Assembly (NCBI RefSeq): GCF_024721975.1
Contig: NZ_JANQBB010000001.1
Span: forward strand, 620,001-684,000
Length of the DNA: 64,000 bases
Origin: Paenibacillus endoradicis
Lineage (GTDB): Bacteria; Bacillota; Bacilli; Paenibacillales; Paenibacillaceae
Reading direction: 5' to 3'
A model generated the notes under the pieces. The model saw only the letters and a list, made by a program, of their open reading frames with translations. It was not told the DNA's origin and ran no database searches. The position numbers were made by a program, and so were the translations under genes. Position 1 is the stretch's first letter. Each line of letters starts with the position of its first letter. Below are positions 1 to 8,150 of this stretch, piece by piece.

Positions 1-667
1 AAAAGGAATAGTTGAGCTTAACGCGATTAATTTCCGTAAATATGCCAATAATAAGCATAATACGGTAGACGATTATCCTTACGGCGGCGGCGGTGGTATG
101 GTCTTGAAGGCTGAACCTGTATTTGCTGCAGTGGAGGAATTACAAGCTCAAGCTTCAGAGCCACCACGTGTAATTTTGATGTGCCCACAAGGGGAAAGTT
201 ATACACAACGTAAGGCAGAGGAATTAAGCGCGTCTAGCCATCTCGTATTCATTTGCGGTCATTATGAAGGTTATGATGAGCGTATTCGTCAGCATCTAGT
301 TACAGATGAAATATCTGTAGGAGATTATGTGCTTACCGGTGGAGAAATTCCTGCGATGACAGTAATCGATAGTATTGTTAGATTACTGCCGGGTGTTCTT
401 GGCAATGAGACAAGTGCAATTACGGATTCATTCAGTACTGGTCTACTGGAATATCCTCACTATACAAGACCTGCTCAATTCCGCGATTGGTCAGTTCCAG
501 ATGAATTATTATCTGGGCATCATGCTAATATTGAGAAGTGGAGACGTGAACAATCGCTATTACGCACATTGGAACGTCGACCTGATCTACTTGAGCATGT
601 TGAGTTGTCCAAGAAAGAGCAGAAATGGCTATCTGAGCAACGAAAGTTGTTAACTAACAACCCATAA
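1..667 (+). CDS. trmD: tRNA (guanine-37-N1)-methyltransferase TrmD, 5' truncated by window
   Basis: TrmD methylates G37 next to the anticodon of several tRNAs, using S-adenosylmethionine, and so prevents +1 frameshifting. The reading frame is open from base 2. It reads through the family segment [15 protein letters not shown], then [14 protein letters not shown], before the first internal ATG at 98, so the gene starts before the window and that ATG is not the start. The SPOUT trefoil-knot region is visible as [20 protein letters not shown] followed by LPGVLGN. About 221 residues are present, against roughly 245 for the family, so only about 25 N-terminal residues are missing. The gene lies directly upstream of rplS, the usual order in bacilli. 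Confidence 0.96.
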   Translation, partial: KGIVELNAINFRKYANNKHNTVDDYPYGGGGGMVLKAEPVFAAVEELQAQASEPPRVILMCPQGESYTQRKAEELSASSHLVFICGHYEGYDERIRQHLVTDEISVGDYVLTGGEIPAMTVIDSIVRLLPGVLGNETSAITDSFSTGLLEYPHYTRPAQFRDWSVPDELLSGHHANIEKWRREQSLLRTLERRPDLLEHVELSKKEQKWLSEQRKLLTNNP

Positions 668-710
668 TAGCATTGTGATTGAACAATTAGGACAAACCCA
701 TAAGTTATCA

Positions 711-739
711 TTGTATTGATGCTATAAATATGATAAAAT
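711..739 (+). promoter_or_regulatory. Predicted sigma-A promoter of rplS
   Basis: A -35-like TTGTAT at 711-716 and a -10 TAAAAT at 734-739 are separated by 17 bases. A TG sits one base upstream of the -10 box (731-732), giving an extended -10. Transcription would start near 746, exactly where the structured rplS leader begins. The -35 box matches consensus only in its TTG. Confidence 0.55.
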
Positions 740-744
740 GATTA

Positions 745-832
745 ATGTTGTTCGTATAACGGGTGGTCCGCTATAAACGATGATCTACTCAGAAGAATAG
801 GGAGTTTATAAGAACATCTATGGTGAAAGGAG
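745..832 (+). ncRNA. Structured 5' leader of rplS mRNA (L19-leader-like)
   Basis: A long imperfect stem can form between GTTCGTATAAC at 750-760 and GTTTATAAGAAC at 804-815. A second inner stem pairs CTACTC at 785-790 with GGGAG at 800-804. The structure lies between the predicted transcription start and the rplS ribosome binding site. Firmicutes rplS mRNAs are known to carry a conserved L19 leader that is thought to allow autoregulation by the ribosomal protein. I assign this region to that family from position and foldability, not from a covariance-model match. Confidence 0.5.
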
Positions 833-841
833 TTGAATGTA

Positions 842-1183
842 TTGAATATCCTACAAGCAATTGCTCAGGAACAGCTTCGTCAAGACGTACCTAATTTCCG
901 TCCTGGTGACACGCTAAAAGTATACGTAAAAGTAATCGAGGGAACTCGTGAACGTGTTCAGTTATTCGAAGGCGTAGTAATTAAACGTCGCGGTGGCGGA
1001 ATTAGTGAAACTTTTACTGTACGTAAAATTTCATACGGTGTTGGTGTGGAAAGAACTTTCCCTCTTCATTCACCAAAGCTTGAAAAAATCGAAGTAGCAC
1101 GTCGTGGTAAAGTTCGCCGCGCTAAATTGTACTACCTTCGTAACCTTCGTGGTAAAGCTGCAAGAATTAAAGAAATTCGTTAA
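842..1183 (+). CDS. rplS: 50S ribosomal protein L19
   Basis: L19 is a large-subunit protein at the 30S-50S interface. The 113-residue product carries the family core [24 protein letters not shown] segment and ends in [15 protein letters not shown], the usual Firmicutes C-terminus. An upstream in-frame TTG at 833 abuts the ribosome binding site. The TTG at 842 has AAAGGAG about nine bases upstream and gives the expected N-terminus [12 protein letters not shown], so 842 is chosen. The gene has its own promoter and structured leader and is followed at once by a strong terminator, so it is probably expressed as a single gene with some read-through from trmD. Confidence 0.97.
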   Translation: MNILQAIAQEQLRQDVPNFRPGDTLKVYVKVIEGTRERVQLFEGVVIKRRGGGISETFTVRKISYGVGVERTFPLHSPKLEKIEVARRGKVRRAKLYYLRNLRGKAARIKEIR

Positions 1184-1194
1184 AATGAATCATC

Positions 1195-1235
1195 AAGAGG
1201 AGCTTGTTCTATCAAGCTCCTTTTCGTTTTTTTTT
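1195..1235 (+). terminator. Intrinsic terminator after rplS
   Basis: Arms AAGAGGAGCTTG (1195-1206) and CAAGCTCCTTTT (1213-1224) form a near-perfect 12-bp stem with a 6-base loop, followed by nine consecutive T residues at 1227-1235. Confidence 0.9.
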
Positions 1236-1267
1236 GCATCTGCTAGAGTCTAGAGGAGGGCTGTACA

Positions 1268-1987
1268 ATGGAACCCAAAGATGAGTTACTAGATCAACAA
1301 AAAGCTACGAAAGATGATGTAGCTGAGCAGTATGAAAGCTCTCAGGATGAAAATAATGATATGGCACCTGGCTCTACAGTTACAAGGGCGAGCAAGAAAC
1401 AAAAACAAGAGAAAACGTACAAAGAGGTTGTGGATTGGATTAAGTCCATTGTAATCGCTGTTGTACTTGTTGCCATAGTTCGTATTTTTCTATTCTCACC
1501 ATTTATTGTTGATGGTGATTCAATGGAACCTAACTTTCATACCCATGAACGTGTAATAGTTAACTTGCTTATTTATAATATTAGTAAGCCTGAATATGGT
1601 GATGTTGTCGTATTCGATGTACCTGAAGAAGGTAGACGTTTCATTAAGCGTATTATTGGTGTACCAGGTGATACTATTAAAGTAGAAGGTGACCAACTGT
1701 ACATTAATGATAAGTTAATTACAGAGCCTTATCTTACAAAAGCCATTGCAGAGAGCATGGCTAATGGAACGACTTATAACGGAATTGGAGACTCATTCAG
1801 TTTCCCTAATGAAAGTTACCCAGATAACGTTGTCCCTGAAGGAATGTATTATGTGATGGGCGATAATAGAGGTTATAGTAAGGATAGTAGAGCTATCGGT
1901 TACGTATCGGAGGACGAAATTATCGGACGTGCTGATGTCGTAATGTGGCCATTAGATAAATTAGAGTTGGTTAAGCATTACAACTAG
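1268..1987 (+). CDS. lepB: Signal peptidase I
   Basis: A membrane-anchored serine/lysine protease that removes signal peptides from exported preproteins on the outer face of the membrane. The 239-residue protein has a charged cytoplasmic N-terminus of about 57 residues, longer than in many Bacillus Sip enzymes. A single membrane segment follows at about 59-79, then the catalytic Ser85 in GDSMEP, the catalytic Lys127 in RRFIKRIIGVPGD, and the C-terminal box GDNRGYSKDSR. The start ATG has GAGGAGGG upstream. A lepB between rplS and rbgA is the normal arrangement in this lineage. Confidence 0.96.
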   Translation: MEPKDELLDQQKATKDDVAEQYESSQDENNDMAPGSTVTRASKKQKQEKTYKEVVDWIKSIVIAVVLVAIVRIFLFSPFIVDGDSMEPNFHTHERVIVNLLIYNISKPEYGDVVVFDVPEEGRRFIKRIIGVPGDTIKVEGDQLYINDKLITEPYLTKAIAESMANGTTYNGIGDSFSFPNESYPDNVVPEGMYYVMGDNRGYSKDSRAIGYVSEDEIIGRADVVMWPLDKLELVKHYN

Positions 1988-2001
1988 ATGAGGTGACTTA
2001 A

Positions 2002-2898
2002 ATGGCGATTCAATGGTTCCCGGGGCATATGACCCGTGCCAAGCGTCAAATACAGGATAAGCTGAAATTAATCGATATTGCGATTGAACTACTAGATGCA
2101 CGAGTGCCTATTTCTAGTCGTAATCCAATGATTGATGAAATTTTGCAAGGAAAGCCAAGACTTATCATTTTGAATAAGTCTGATTTGGCTGATCCTGTCA
2201 TGAATGAACAATGGAAACAATATTTCGAGAATGAAGGACATACTGTTGCTATTGTAGATTCTAATACTGGTACACGTGTCAATGAAATTCCGATTTTGAC
2301 TAAGCAAATATTGAAAGCAAAGATCGATAGACAGATTGCTAAAGGGATGAATCCTCGTGCTAACCGTGGACTAATTGTAGGTATTCCGAACGTTGGGAAA
2401 TCTACCTTAATTAATCGTCTCGCAGGCCGTAATATCGCGATCACTGGCGATAAACCAGGTGTTACGAAAGGTCAACAATGGATTAAAGCAGGCGGCGAAT
2501 TAGAGTTGCTTGATACACCAGGTATTCTATGGCCGAGATTTGATGATCAAATCGTAGGATATCGATTGGCAATGACAGGCGCAATTCGTGAGCAAATTTT
2601 GAATATTGATGAAATCGGATATTATGCGATTAAAACACTTGCGGGCAGATATTGGAACACAATTGCGGAGCGCTATAGCTTAACGATCGACCCTCCGAAA
2701 GATCTGGAAGATAACGAAGAAATTGTTCGAGTTATGGAAGAAATCGGACGCAAACGTGGTTGCTTAATGAGTGGTAACCGAGTAGATCTTGATAAAGCAT
2801 CTGGAATCATATTGCGTGATCTACGTGCTGCCAAATTAGGACGTATTACGCTAGAAGCTCCATTTGATGATATGCCTATAAGAGAGGTTAAGAAATAG
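2002..2898 (+). CDS. rbgA: Ribosome biogenesis GTPase RbgA (YlqF)
   Basis: RbgA is a circularly permuted GTPase needed for late assembly of the 50S subunit in bacilli. The motif order shows the permutation: the G4 motif NKSD at 58-61 precedes the Walker A motif GIPNVGKS at 127-134 and the G3 motif DTPG at 171-174. Length is 298 residues, close to the family norm. The ATG follows an AGGTGA ribosome binding site. The stop codon abuts the rnhB start, indicating coupled expression with the next gene. Confidence 0.96.
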   Translation: MAIQWFPGHMTRAKRQIQDKLKLIDIAIELLDARVPISSRNPMIDEILQGKPRLIILNKSDLADPVMNEQWKQYFENEGHTVAIVDSNTGTRVNEIPILTKQILKAKIDRQIAKGMNPRANRGLIVGIPNVGKSTLINRLAGRNIAITGDKPGVTKGQQWIKAGGELELLDTPGILWPRFDDQIVGYRLAMTGAIREQILNIDEIGYYAIKTLAGRYWNTIAERYSLTIDPPKDLEDNEEIVRVMEEIGRKRGCLMSGNRVDLDKASGIILRDLRAAKLGRITLEAPFDDMPIREVKK

Positions 2899-3540
2899 AT
2901 GTCTGATGTCATCGATTTGTTGGACTTTGAGAAGGCGTTATGGTCACAAGGGATTGAACATATTGCTGGTGTGGATGAGGTAGGTAGAGGTTGTCTATTT
3001 GGTGATGTAGTTGCCGCTGCGGTAATCTTACCACCTGGTTGCATCATAGATGGGATCAATGATTCCAAAAAGCTAACGGAAAAGAAGCGCGAGCAGCTAT
3101 ACGCCGAAATTATTGATCAAGCTGTAGCTTACTGTGTCGCGCGAATTCCAGCACCAATCATTGATGAACTGAATATTAAGCAAGCTTCACGTCTAGCGAT
3201 GAAGCAAGCAGTTGAAGGTCTACAAGTAGCCGCTCAATTTCTTTTAGTGGATGCAGAGATTATTGATCTTGAAATTCCTCAAGAAGGTATTGTAAAAGGT
3301 GATGCACGTAGTCAATCGATCGGAGCTGCATCAATATTAGCGAAAGTTACTCGTGATCGTCTGTGCGAACAAGAGTGGAATGACTTATATCCGCAGTATG
3401 AACTTGCGAAACATAAAGGTTATGGTACGAAAGTACATAATGCAGCAATCTTGGAATATGGCCCTACAATTATGCATCGCAAAACATTTTTGAAGAAGCT
3501 CCTTGGTGAGCAATTAGAGAGTGTATGGCCGAAGCAATAG
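2899..3540 (+). CDS. rnhB: Ribonuclease HII
   Basis: RNase HII nicks the RNA strand of RNA-DNA hybrids and removes single ribonucleotides from DNA. The 213-residue protein keeps the DEVGRG box with Asp26 and Glu27, the NDSKKL segment, Asp118 in LLVDAE and Asp153 in KVTRD, which together form the metal site. The residues after DEVGRG read CLFGDVVAAAV rather than the more common PLAGPVVAAAV. The catalytic residues are unaffected. The start codon immediately follows the rbgA stop, so the two genes are translationally linked. Confidence 0.95.
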   Translation: MSDVIDLLDFEKALWSQGIEHIAGVDEVGRGCLFGDVVAAAVILPPGCIIDGINDSKKLTEKKREQLYAEIIDQAVAYCVARIPAPIIDELNIKQASRLAMKQAVEGLQVAAQFLLVDAEIIDLEIPQEGIVKGDARSQSIGAASILAKVTRDRLCEQEWNDLYPQYELAKHKGYGTKVHNAAILEYGPTIMHRKTFLKKLLGEQLESVWPKQ

Positions 3541-3578
3541 TAGATATTGAATGTTATATTATGCTTTACAAGCAATAG

Positions 3579-3625
3579 AAGCGACTTGTAACCTAACTTA
3601 ATGGATAGGATGCAGGTCGCTTTTT
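3579..3625 (+). terminator. Terminator after rnhB
   Basis: AAGCGACTTG (3579-3588) pairs with CAGGTCGCTTT (3613-3623), with CCTA/TAGG able to pair inside the loop, and a T run follows. The hairpin overlaps the first codons of an open frame beginning at 3601, which argues that the downstream GNAT starts later, at 3658. Confidence 0.7.
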
Positions 3626-3657
3626 GTATCTCGATGGATAATGAGAGGAGTGGGAAA

Positions 3658-4188
3658 ATGTTTCCTACATTAGAGACGGAAAGATTGTTACTGAGAGAAA
3701 TCGTAAAGAATGATGCTGAGGGTATATTCTCCTGCTTTTCTAATGAAAATGTTACTCGATATTATGGGCAAGAAACATTAGTACATATAGAGCAAGCTGA
3801 AGCATTTGTTGATTTTTTTGCCAATAGTTATAAAGAGAAAAAAGGAATGCGCTGGGGAATTGAAATCAAAGGGCATCAAGGAATAATTGGGACTATGGGA
3901 TTCAATGCATGGTCACCCAAACATAAACGAGCAGAAATTGGTTATGAAATACATCCTGAGTACTGGAGAAAGGGTTTCACTTCTGAAGCTCTATCTAAAG
4001 TAATCCAATATGGATTTGATGAATTAGCTCTAACACGTATTGGGGCAGTTGTCTTTATAGATAATGAAGCATCAAATAAGTTGCTAATTAAAGCTGGATT
4101 TCATAATGAGGGCATTCTGAGGGGTTATATGTATCAAAATGGAGTAGCTTACGATACTAATATGTATTCCATTCTCAATAAGAATTGA
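3658..4188 (+). CDS. GNAT-family N-acetyltransferase (RimJ/RimL-like)
   Basis: A 176-residue acetyl-CoA-dependent acetyltransferase of the RimJ/RimL type. It begins with FPTLETERLLLRE, has the motif A region AEIGYEIHPEYWRKGFTSEA at about 92-111, and the NEASNKLLIKAGF segment at about 136-148 typical of the subfamily. The substrate cannot be read from sequence; relatives act on ribosomal-protein N-termini or on small molecules. The ATG at 3658 has GAGGAGTGGG upstream, and the earlier in-frame ATG lies inside the rnhB terminator. The gene interrupts the rnhB-ylqG order known from B. subtilis and resembles a second GNAT at 12680. Confidence 0.88.
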   Translation: MFPTLETERLLLREIVKNDAEGIFSCFSNENVTRYYGQETLVHIEQAEAFVDFFANSYKEKKGMRWGIEIKGHQGIIGTMGFNAWSPKHKRAEIGYEIHPEYWRKGFTSEALSKVIQYGFDELALTRIGAVVFIDNEASNKLLIKAGFHNEGILRGYMYQNGVAYDTNMYSILNKN

Positions 4189-4306
4189 TATGCTTTTATC
4201 CCACTGAAGGGTAGAATAACTTTGAATTTTTGTATTGTCTCTACTATAGAAAATCCAAGATGAATCTACATAATTAATTAAAGTTATAAAGGGATAGGAT
4301 TGTAGT

Positions 4307-4333
4307 CAAAAAAAAGCGCTCAATAGCCGATAA
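4307..4333 (+). promoter_or_regulatory. Predicted sigma-D (flagellar) promoter
   Basis: CAAA at 4307-4310 (TCAAA with the preceding base), then exactly 15 bases, then GCCGATAA at 4326-4333. The Bacillus sigma-D consensus is TAAA, 15 bases, GCCGATAT, so the -10 matches seven of eight positions and the -35 three of four, at the correct spacing. Transcription would start about 30 bases before the ATG at 4370. The promoter fits the flagellar character of the two genes that follow. Confidence 0.65.
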
Positions 4334-4369
4334 ATACTATATGTGAATGAAATGAGGTGGACAGCGCGC

Positions 4370-6451
4370 ATGAGTATCGGAAATATTAAAGGCATATTGG
4401 GCGATGCAGTTAGCAATGATGTAAGAACATTAGAATTGAAGATTGGTCAGGTTGTTCGTGGCGTTGTTTTACAACAATATGATAATAACGAAGCGTTAGT
4501 TAATATAAATGGAGTACAAGTAAGAGCGAAGTTAGATATTCCGTTAATGGAAGGTCAAGCTTCATTACTTCAAGTTCAGCCAGATTCAAAAGGCGCATAC
4601 ATTTTGTTAAAACAAGTTGATCCGACGACACTTGGGATGAATGATCCAATGAAAGACATATTGAAAGCTCTCAATATGCCAGATAAAGCATGGGCGAATG
4701 ATATCATTAAAGATTTGCGTAAAGAAGGATTTCCTTTGAATAAAGAAACAGCGGCAGCATTTCAGAAGGCAGCTCAGTTAATACCACCGGGCGTTAACCA
4801 AGAGCAATGGATGCAGGCAGCGGCTAGCGCATTTAAACGAGGATTACCGATGACCCAGGCAACCATTTCTGCTTTCCATCAGTTGCAATCGGGAGCACCT
4901 TTACACTTATTAATCGATCAATTGAAAAGCCAACTGTCTACGCTATTACAAGCTAACAATAGTGGGTCTACAAATACAAGTGCTCAGACAGTGTTAATGC
5001 TTAATCAGCTTTCAACTTTACTGGATGAAGGATCGGCATTGTTACGTTCTTTGGCAACTAATGGTGCAACGACGCAAAATTCTCTATCAATTGGGGCTGG
5101 TAATCAAGGAGCTATTGTAGCAACTGGTAGTGGAGAGTTAATAGCTAAAGATGCTCCATTAGTATCACAACAAGGTCAAGCACAAGCGGCAACGCAATCA
5201 CAAAGCGGATTAAGTCCATCAACTTCACAAGGGAATCTTGGACTGCTCTTGAAGTGGCTAGGAGTAAATCACGAAACTACACTTGGTAAGCAGTTGCTTA
5301 ATCAGCCACTAACAAGTTCTCAGCCGCAGACTAATCAAGCTACTACTCCGTCTATACAGACGCCTCTAACAACTAGCAATTTACAAAGTGGTAATATGAA
5401 TGTAGGACAAGGGAATGCTGTGAACTCAGCTGGTGCGCTGGGAAATACTACGGTACCACCTACAGGGCAGCAACCGAATGTAGGCAATCAAGTCCAGCCT
5501 GCAACAACGAATGCAGCTCCAACTACTAGTAATCAGAGTGCGAATGTTGCTCCAACACCGACTACACCTGCTGCACCAACACCTGTAACGGCGTTTCAGC
5601 AATCAGTGGTAACTAGTCAAAGTGCTGAAGTGACAAGCAATCAAGTAAGTTCACAACCAGTAAGTCCAAGTAATCCACAAGCTACTCAGCCTACTGCACC
5701 ACAGCAAATTTCGGTTCAACAGGCAGCTCATTTGCAAGGAGCTCCCCAAGCTAATGTGCAAAGTGACATCGTTCATAATCAAGCGACTGTTCATCATAAT
5801 CCATTGTCAGCAAGTCAGCAAGCTGATAACTTACAACCACAAGCAAATGCAGCAGTAGCTCAAGCTGGTCAAGCGACAATGAATCATGAGAGTTTAAAAT
5901 CTTCGATTATGCAATTGCTGCAAAGTACGGATACACCTGCTGCGGTGAAGGAAACGGCACAACAGTTATTGAATGCGATAACGGGACAGCAATTAATGTT
6001 ATCGACAGAGCGGAATCACTCCGTATTCTCACATGTGACGATGTTTATTCCATTACAGGATCAAGATGGTGGGCAGACAGCTGCTGTTCATATTCAAACT
6101 CGTCGAGACCGTAAAGGTGAATTGGATTCGGAAAATTGCCGGATAGTATTCGATCTTAATATGAATGCGATTGGACCGACGATGGTCGATGTGAATATTA
6201 CAAGTAAAATCGTTAGCTTGAATCTATGGAATGATCATCCTGCGATAAGTTCCTTGATTGAGGCGCTTAAGCCAGAAATTAGCGAAGCATTATATTCTAC
6301 AGGTTATATGCTTTCTTCCGTTAGAACTACGCCGATTCCAACAGCAGAAGCTGAAAATGAGCAGCTAGAAGAACTAAAACAGAGAATGCTTCCACCTGAT
6401 GTCGAACAGATCAACTCGACGCGTTATAAAGGAGTCGACTTCAAAGTATGA
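4370..6451 (+). CDS. ylqG: FliK-like hook-length-control family protein (YlqG position)
   Basis: A 693-residue protein at the position of B. subtilis ylqG. The N-terminal 150 residues are a compact domain. About 190-510 is a long low-complexity linker rich in Gln, Ser, Thr, Asn and Pro. The C-terminal portion (about 560-660) reads like the FliK/Flg_hook domain, with a FDLNMNAIGPTMVDVNI-type strand followed by LIEALKPEISEALYSTGY. FliK proteins measure hook length and switch the export gate by touching the FlhB C-terminus. Here the next gene is a free-standing FlhB C-terminal-like protein. In-frame GTG 4343 and ATG 4352 lie upstream, but GAGGTGG ten bases before the ATG at 4370 fixes the start. 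Its exact role is unproven. Confidence 0.72.
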   Translation: MSIGNIKGILGDAVSNDVRTLELKIGQVVRGVVLQQYDNNEALVNINGVQVRAKLDIPLMEGQASLLQVQPDSKGAYILLKQVDPTTLGMNDPMKDILKALNMPDKAWANDIIKDLRKEGFPLNKETAAAFQKAAQLIPPGVNQEQWMQAAASAFKRGLPMTQATISAFHQLQSGAPLHLLIDQLKSQLSTLLQANNSGSTNTSAQTVLMLNQLSTLLDEGSALLRSLATNGATTQNSLSIGAGNQGAIVATGSGELIAKDAPLVSQQGQAQAATQSQSGLSPSTSQGNLGLLLKWLGVNHETTLGKQLLNQPLTSSQPQTNQATTPSIQTPLTTSNLQSGNMNVGQGNAVNSAGALGNTTVPPTGQQPNVGNQVQPATTNAAPTTSNQSANVAPTPTTPAAPTPVTAFQQSVVTSQSAEVTSNQVSSQPVSPSNPQATQPTAPQQISVQQAAHLQGAPQANVQSDIVHNQATVHHNPLSASQQADNLQPQANAAVAQAGQATMNHESLKSSIMQLLQSTDTPAAVKETAQQLLNAITGQQLMLSTERNHSVFSHVTMFIPLQDQDGGQTAAVHIQTRRDRKGELDSENCRIVFDLNMNAIGPTMVDVNITSKIVSLNLWNDHPAISSLIEALKPEISEALYSTGYMLSSVRTTPIPTAEAENEQLEELKQRMLPPDVEQINSTRYKGVDFKV

Positions 6452-6741
6452 ATGAACAACAACCAGTTACCAAAATGCGTAAAGCAGTAGCGATGAAGTA
6501 TGATCCGTTGAATACTTCTGTACCTACACTTATCGCTAAAGGGCAAGGTGAACTTGCTGAACGTATACTAGCTAAAGCGAAAGAGAATGGAGTGCCGATA
6601 CAAGAAGACCAATCGCTTGTTGAAGTATTGTCTAAATTAGATATTGATCAAGAGATTCCACCAGAGCTGTTTGCAGTAGTTGCAGAAATATTGAGCTTTG
6701 TTTACCGAGCGGATCGAAATGCGAGGGATTGGCCACTATGA
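6448..6741 (+). CDS. ylqH: FlhB C-terminal-domain-like protein (YlqH)
   Basis: A 97-residue protein matching the cytoplasmic C-terminal domain of the FlhB/YscU export-switch family, with no membrane part. It reads KAVAMKYDP, then LIAKGQGELAERILAKAKE, then IPPELFAVVAEILSFVYR, all standard FlhB_C segments. The self-cleaving NPTH sequence is absent, so it cannot autocleave in the usual way. Its ATG overlaps the stop of the FliK-like gene (ATGA), showing translational coupling. The pairing suggests the two proteins interact as FliK and FlhB do, but the partner secretion gate is unknown. The true flhB is at 44501. Confidence 0.82.
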   Translation: MNEQQPVTKMRKAVAMKYDPLNTSVPTLIAKGQGELAERILAKAKENGVPIQEDQSLVEVLSKLDIDQEIPPELFAVVAEILSFVYRADRNARDWPL

Positions 6742-7115
6742 CCCTGAATCGAAAGCAGCTAGGTGCGGAAGGTGAAGAGCGTGCAAGTTTGTATTTGCAA
6801 GAGCAAGGCTACATCATCTTACAGCGCAACTGGCGCTGTAGTTCAGGCGAGTTAGATATTATTGCAAGTAAAGATAATCAGCTTGTGTTCGTCGAAGTAA
6901 GAACAAGAACCGTGTATGCTCAAGGGTCAGGAGTGAATCGTTATGGTTCAGTGCTAGAAGCGATCACTCCCCGTAAGCAGATACAGCTACGTCGTCTAGC
7001 AGAGATCTATCTCTATCAAGCGAAGCTACGAAACATCTCGCTCCGCTTTGATGTAGTGCTAGTAGAGCGAAGCGGGGAACAATATTCGATGAATCATATT
7101 AAACATGCGTTTTAA
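6738..7115 (+). CDS. yraN: YraN family (UPF0102) putative nuclease-fold protein
   Basis: A 125-residue member of UPF0102, a small family with a restriction-endonuclease-like fold and no settled function. The visible signatures are GAEGEERASLYL at the N-terminus, the GELDIIA box and VFVEVRTR, which correspond to the D-ExK-type site of the fold. The ATG at 6738 overlaps the preceding stop codon (ATGA); an upstream in-frame TTG at 6729 is less likely. It is the last gene of the sigma-D-preceded unit and is closed by a strong terminator. Confidence 0.9.
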   Translation: MTLNRKQLGAEGEERASLYLQEQGYIILQRNWRCSSGELDIIASKDNQLVFVEVRTRTVYAQGSGVNRYGSVLEAITPRKQIQLRRLAEIYLYQAKLRNISLRFDVVLVERSGEQYSMNHIKHAF

Positions 7116-7155
7116 GCTAGATCGTACTACGAAAGTAGGAAGGTCTGGCTTTTTT
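7115..7155 (+). terminator. Intrinsic terminator after yraN
   Basis: A 16-bp imperfect stem (7115-7130 with 7135-7150) capped by a GAAA tetraloop and followed by a T run. Its first base is shared with the yraN stop codon. Confidence 0.85.
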
Positions 7156-7206
7156 GTTGTAGGTTATTCGTGGGTAATAATTGATGAAAGTAGTGGAGTC
7201 GATGTG

Positions 7207-7215
7207 TGATATAAT
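7207..7215 (+). promoter_or_regulatory. Extended -10 promoter for the 50-aa protein
   Basis: TGATATAAT gives a perfect TATAAT at 7210-7215 with TG one base upstream. No good -35 box is found at normal spacing, which is common for extended -10 promoters. It lies about 60 bases before the ATG at 7277. Confidence 0.5.
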
Positions 7216-7276
7216 GTTGGGATATTGAGCTAGAATATTAGATAGAAAAGATCATTTACAAGGCGGAGGAAATCAC

Positions 7277-7429
7277 ATGCGAAGCGAAGATCAAATTAAA
7301 CGAAAAATTCACGAACTGCAACAAGCTAAGAACTCATCTACCCATGAGGATAGAACAAGAGTATTAGAATCGCAAATATTGATACTTGAGTGGGTATTGA
7401 ATAATCCTACAGAGAGTTATCATGCGTAG
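7277..7429 (+). CDS. Small 50-residue hypothetical protein
   Basis: A short gene that length filters easily miss. The ATG at 7277 is preceded by GGCGGAGGAA, and an extended -10 promoter lies upstream. The 50-residue product is charged and probably helical: it starts MRSEDQIKRKIHELQQAK and continues with a second amphipathic stretch RVLESQILILEWVLNN. A terminator follows within 30 bases, so the gene forms a complete monocistronic unit. I do not recognise a named family. The helical, glutamate- and leucine-rich pattern suggests a small protein-interaction or regulatory protein. Confidence 0.7.
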   Translation: MRSEDQIKRKIHELQQAKNSSTHEDRTRVLESQILILEWVLNNPTESYHA

Positions 7430-7454
7430 ATGAGAAGAGATTGGTAGTACTGGA

Positions 7455-7487
7455 AGCGTGCCGAGATAATATCGGTGCGCTTTTTTT
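7455..7487 (+). terminator. Intrinsic terminator after the 50-aa gene
   Basis: AGCGTGCCGA (7455-7464) pairs along its whole length with TCGGTGCGCT (7472-7481) around a 7-base loop. The T run continues to 7487. Confidence 0.85.
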
Positions 7488-7609
7488 GTTGCATGTTAGT
7501 GGGTTTATATGCAATATTTGGTTGTTTAATTTGGATATGGTTGTTATATTTGAGGTGGGTAGAGTCAACATTATTTATGGAAATAAGATGTAAAAGGTGG
7601 GGTGCTTTT

Positions 7610-8122
7610 GTGAAATTATCTAATTATGATTATTTAGTTATTACGCTAGAAGAAGCTCAAAAAGCTTTTGAAGAAGGTACCTATCCTATAGGTGCTGTAA
7701 TTATAGATGGTGAAGGAAATGTTGTGAGTAGGGGCAGAAATCGTGTATTTTCAGAAGGTGATTGCACAGCTCATGCTGAAGTAGACGCAATTAGAAGAGC
7801 TTGTCGTCGACTATTAGATATGGATAATAAGAAGTTTGTGAAGAATGATCTAACGTTATATACAAGTTGTGAGCCATGTCCAATGTGTTCATGCACCATA
7901 TTAATGTCAGGGATTAAAAATATCGTTTGGGCAGCAGACGATGATGATTATGGAGGTATCCGGAAATTCAAGGAAGGTACTAAATTTCTTGAATTATTTA
8001 ATACTCTTTCATATGTAGCGTCTCCATATCTTGACTTAGAAAATAGGCAAAGAGAGTTACTCGCAAAGTGGAATATTGGTAGAGGAATTATAAACACGGA
8101 GTGGGAGAACATGAAGGAGTAA
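7610..8122 (+). CDS. Cytidine/deoxycytidylate deaminase-family zinc enzyme
   Basis: A 170-residue nucleoside or nucleotide deaminase of the CDA/dCMP-deaminase fold. The zinc site is complete: His55 and the proton-shuttling Glu57 in TAHAEVDAI, then Cys87 and Cys90 in SCEPCPMC. Relatives include guanine deaminase, dCMP deaminase and tRNA adenosine deaminase, and the sequence alone does not pick the substrate. The housekeeping tadA would not be expected here. An open frame extends upstream to 7475 but runs through the preceding terminator. GTG at 7610 has AAAGGTGGGG at good spacing and is chosen. Confidence 0.85.
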   Translation: MKLSNYDYLVITLEEAQKAFEEGTYPIGAVIIDGEGNVVSRGRNRVFSEGDCTAHAEVDAIRRACRRLLDMDNKKFVKNDLTLYTSCEPCPMCSCTILMSGIKNIVWAADDDDYGGIRKFKEGTKFLELFNTLSYVASPYLDLENRQRELLAKWNIGRGIINTEWENMKE

Positions 8123-8150
8123 TATCAATAATTAGTTGATCGGAGATCAT

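Noticed and set aside
2931..3040. Altered RNase HII active-site box
   Set aside because: Residues after DEVGRG differ from the commonest sequence, but the catalytic Asp and Glu residues are intact, so this is ordinary family variation.
3601..3657. Upstream ATG as start of the first GNAT
   Set aside because: It lies inside the rnhB terminator hairpin and lacks a ribosome binding site; ATG 3658 has GAGGAG.
7475..7609. N-terminal hydrophobic extension of the deaminase
   Set aside because: The frame runs back through the preceding terminator T run and has no ribosome binding site; it is a chance open frame.
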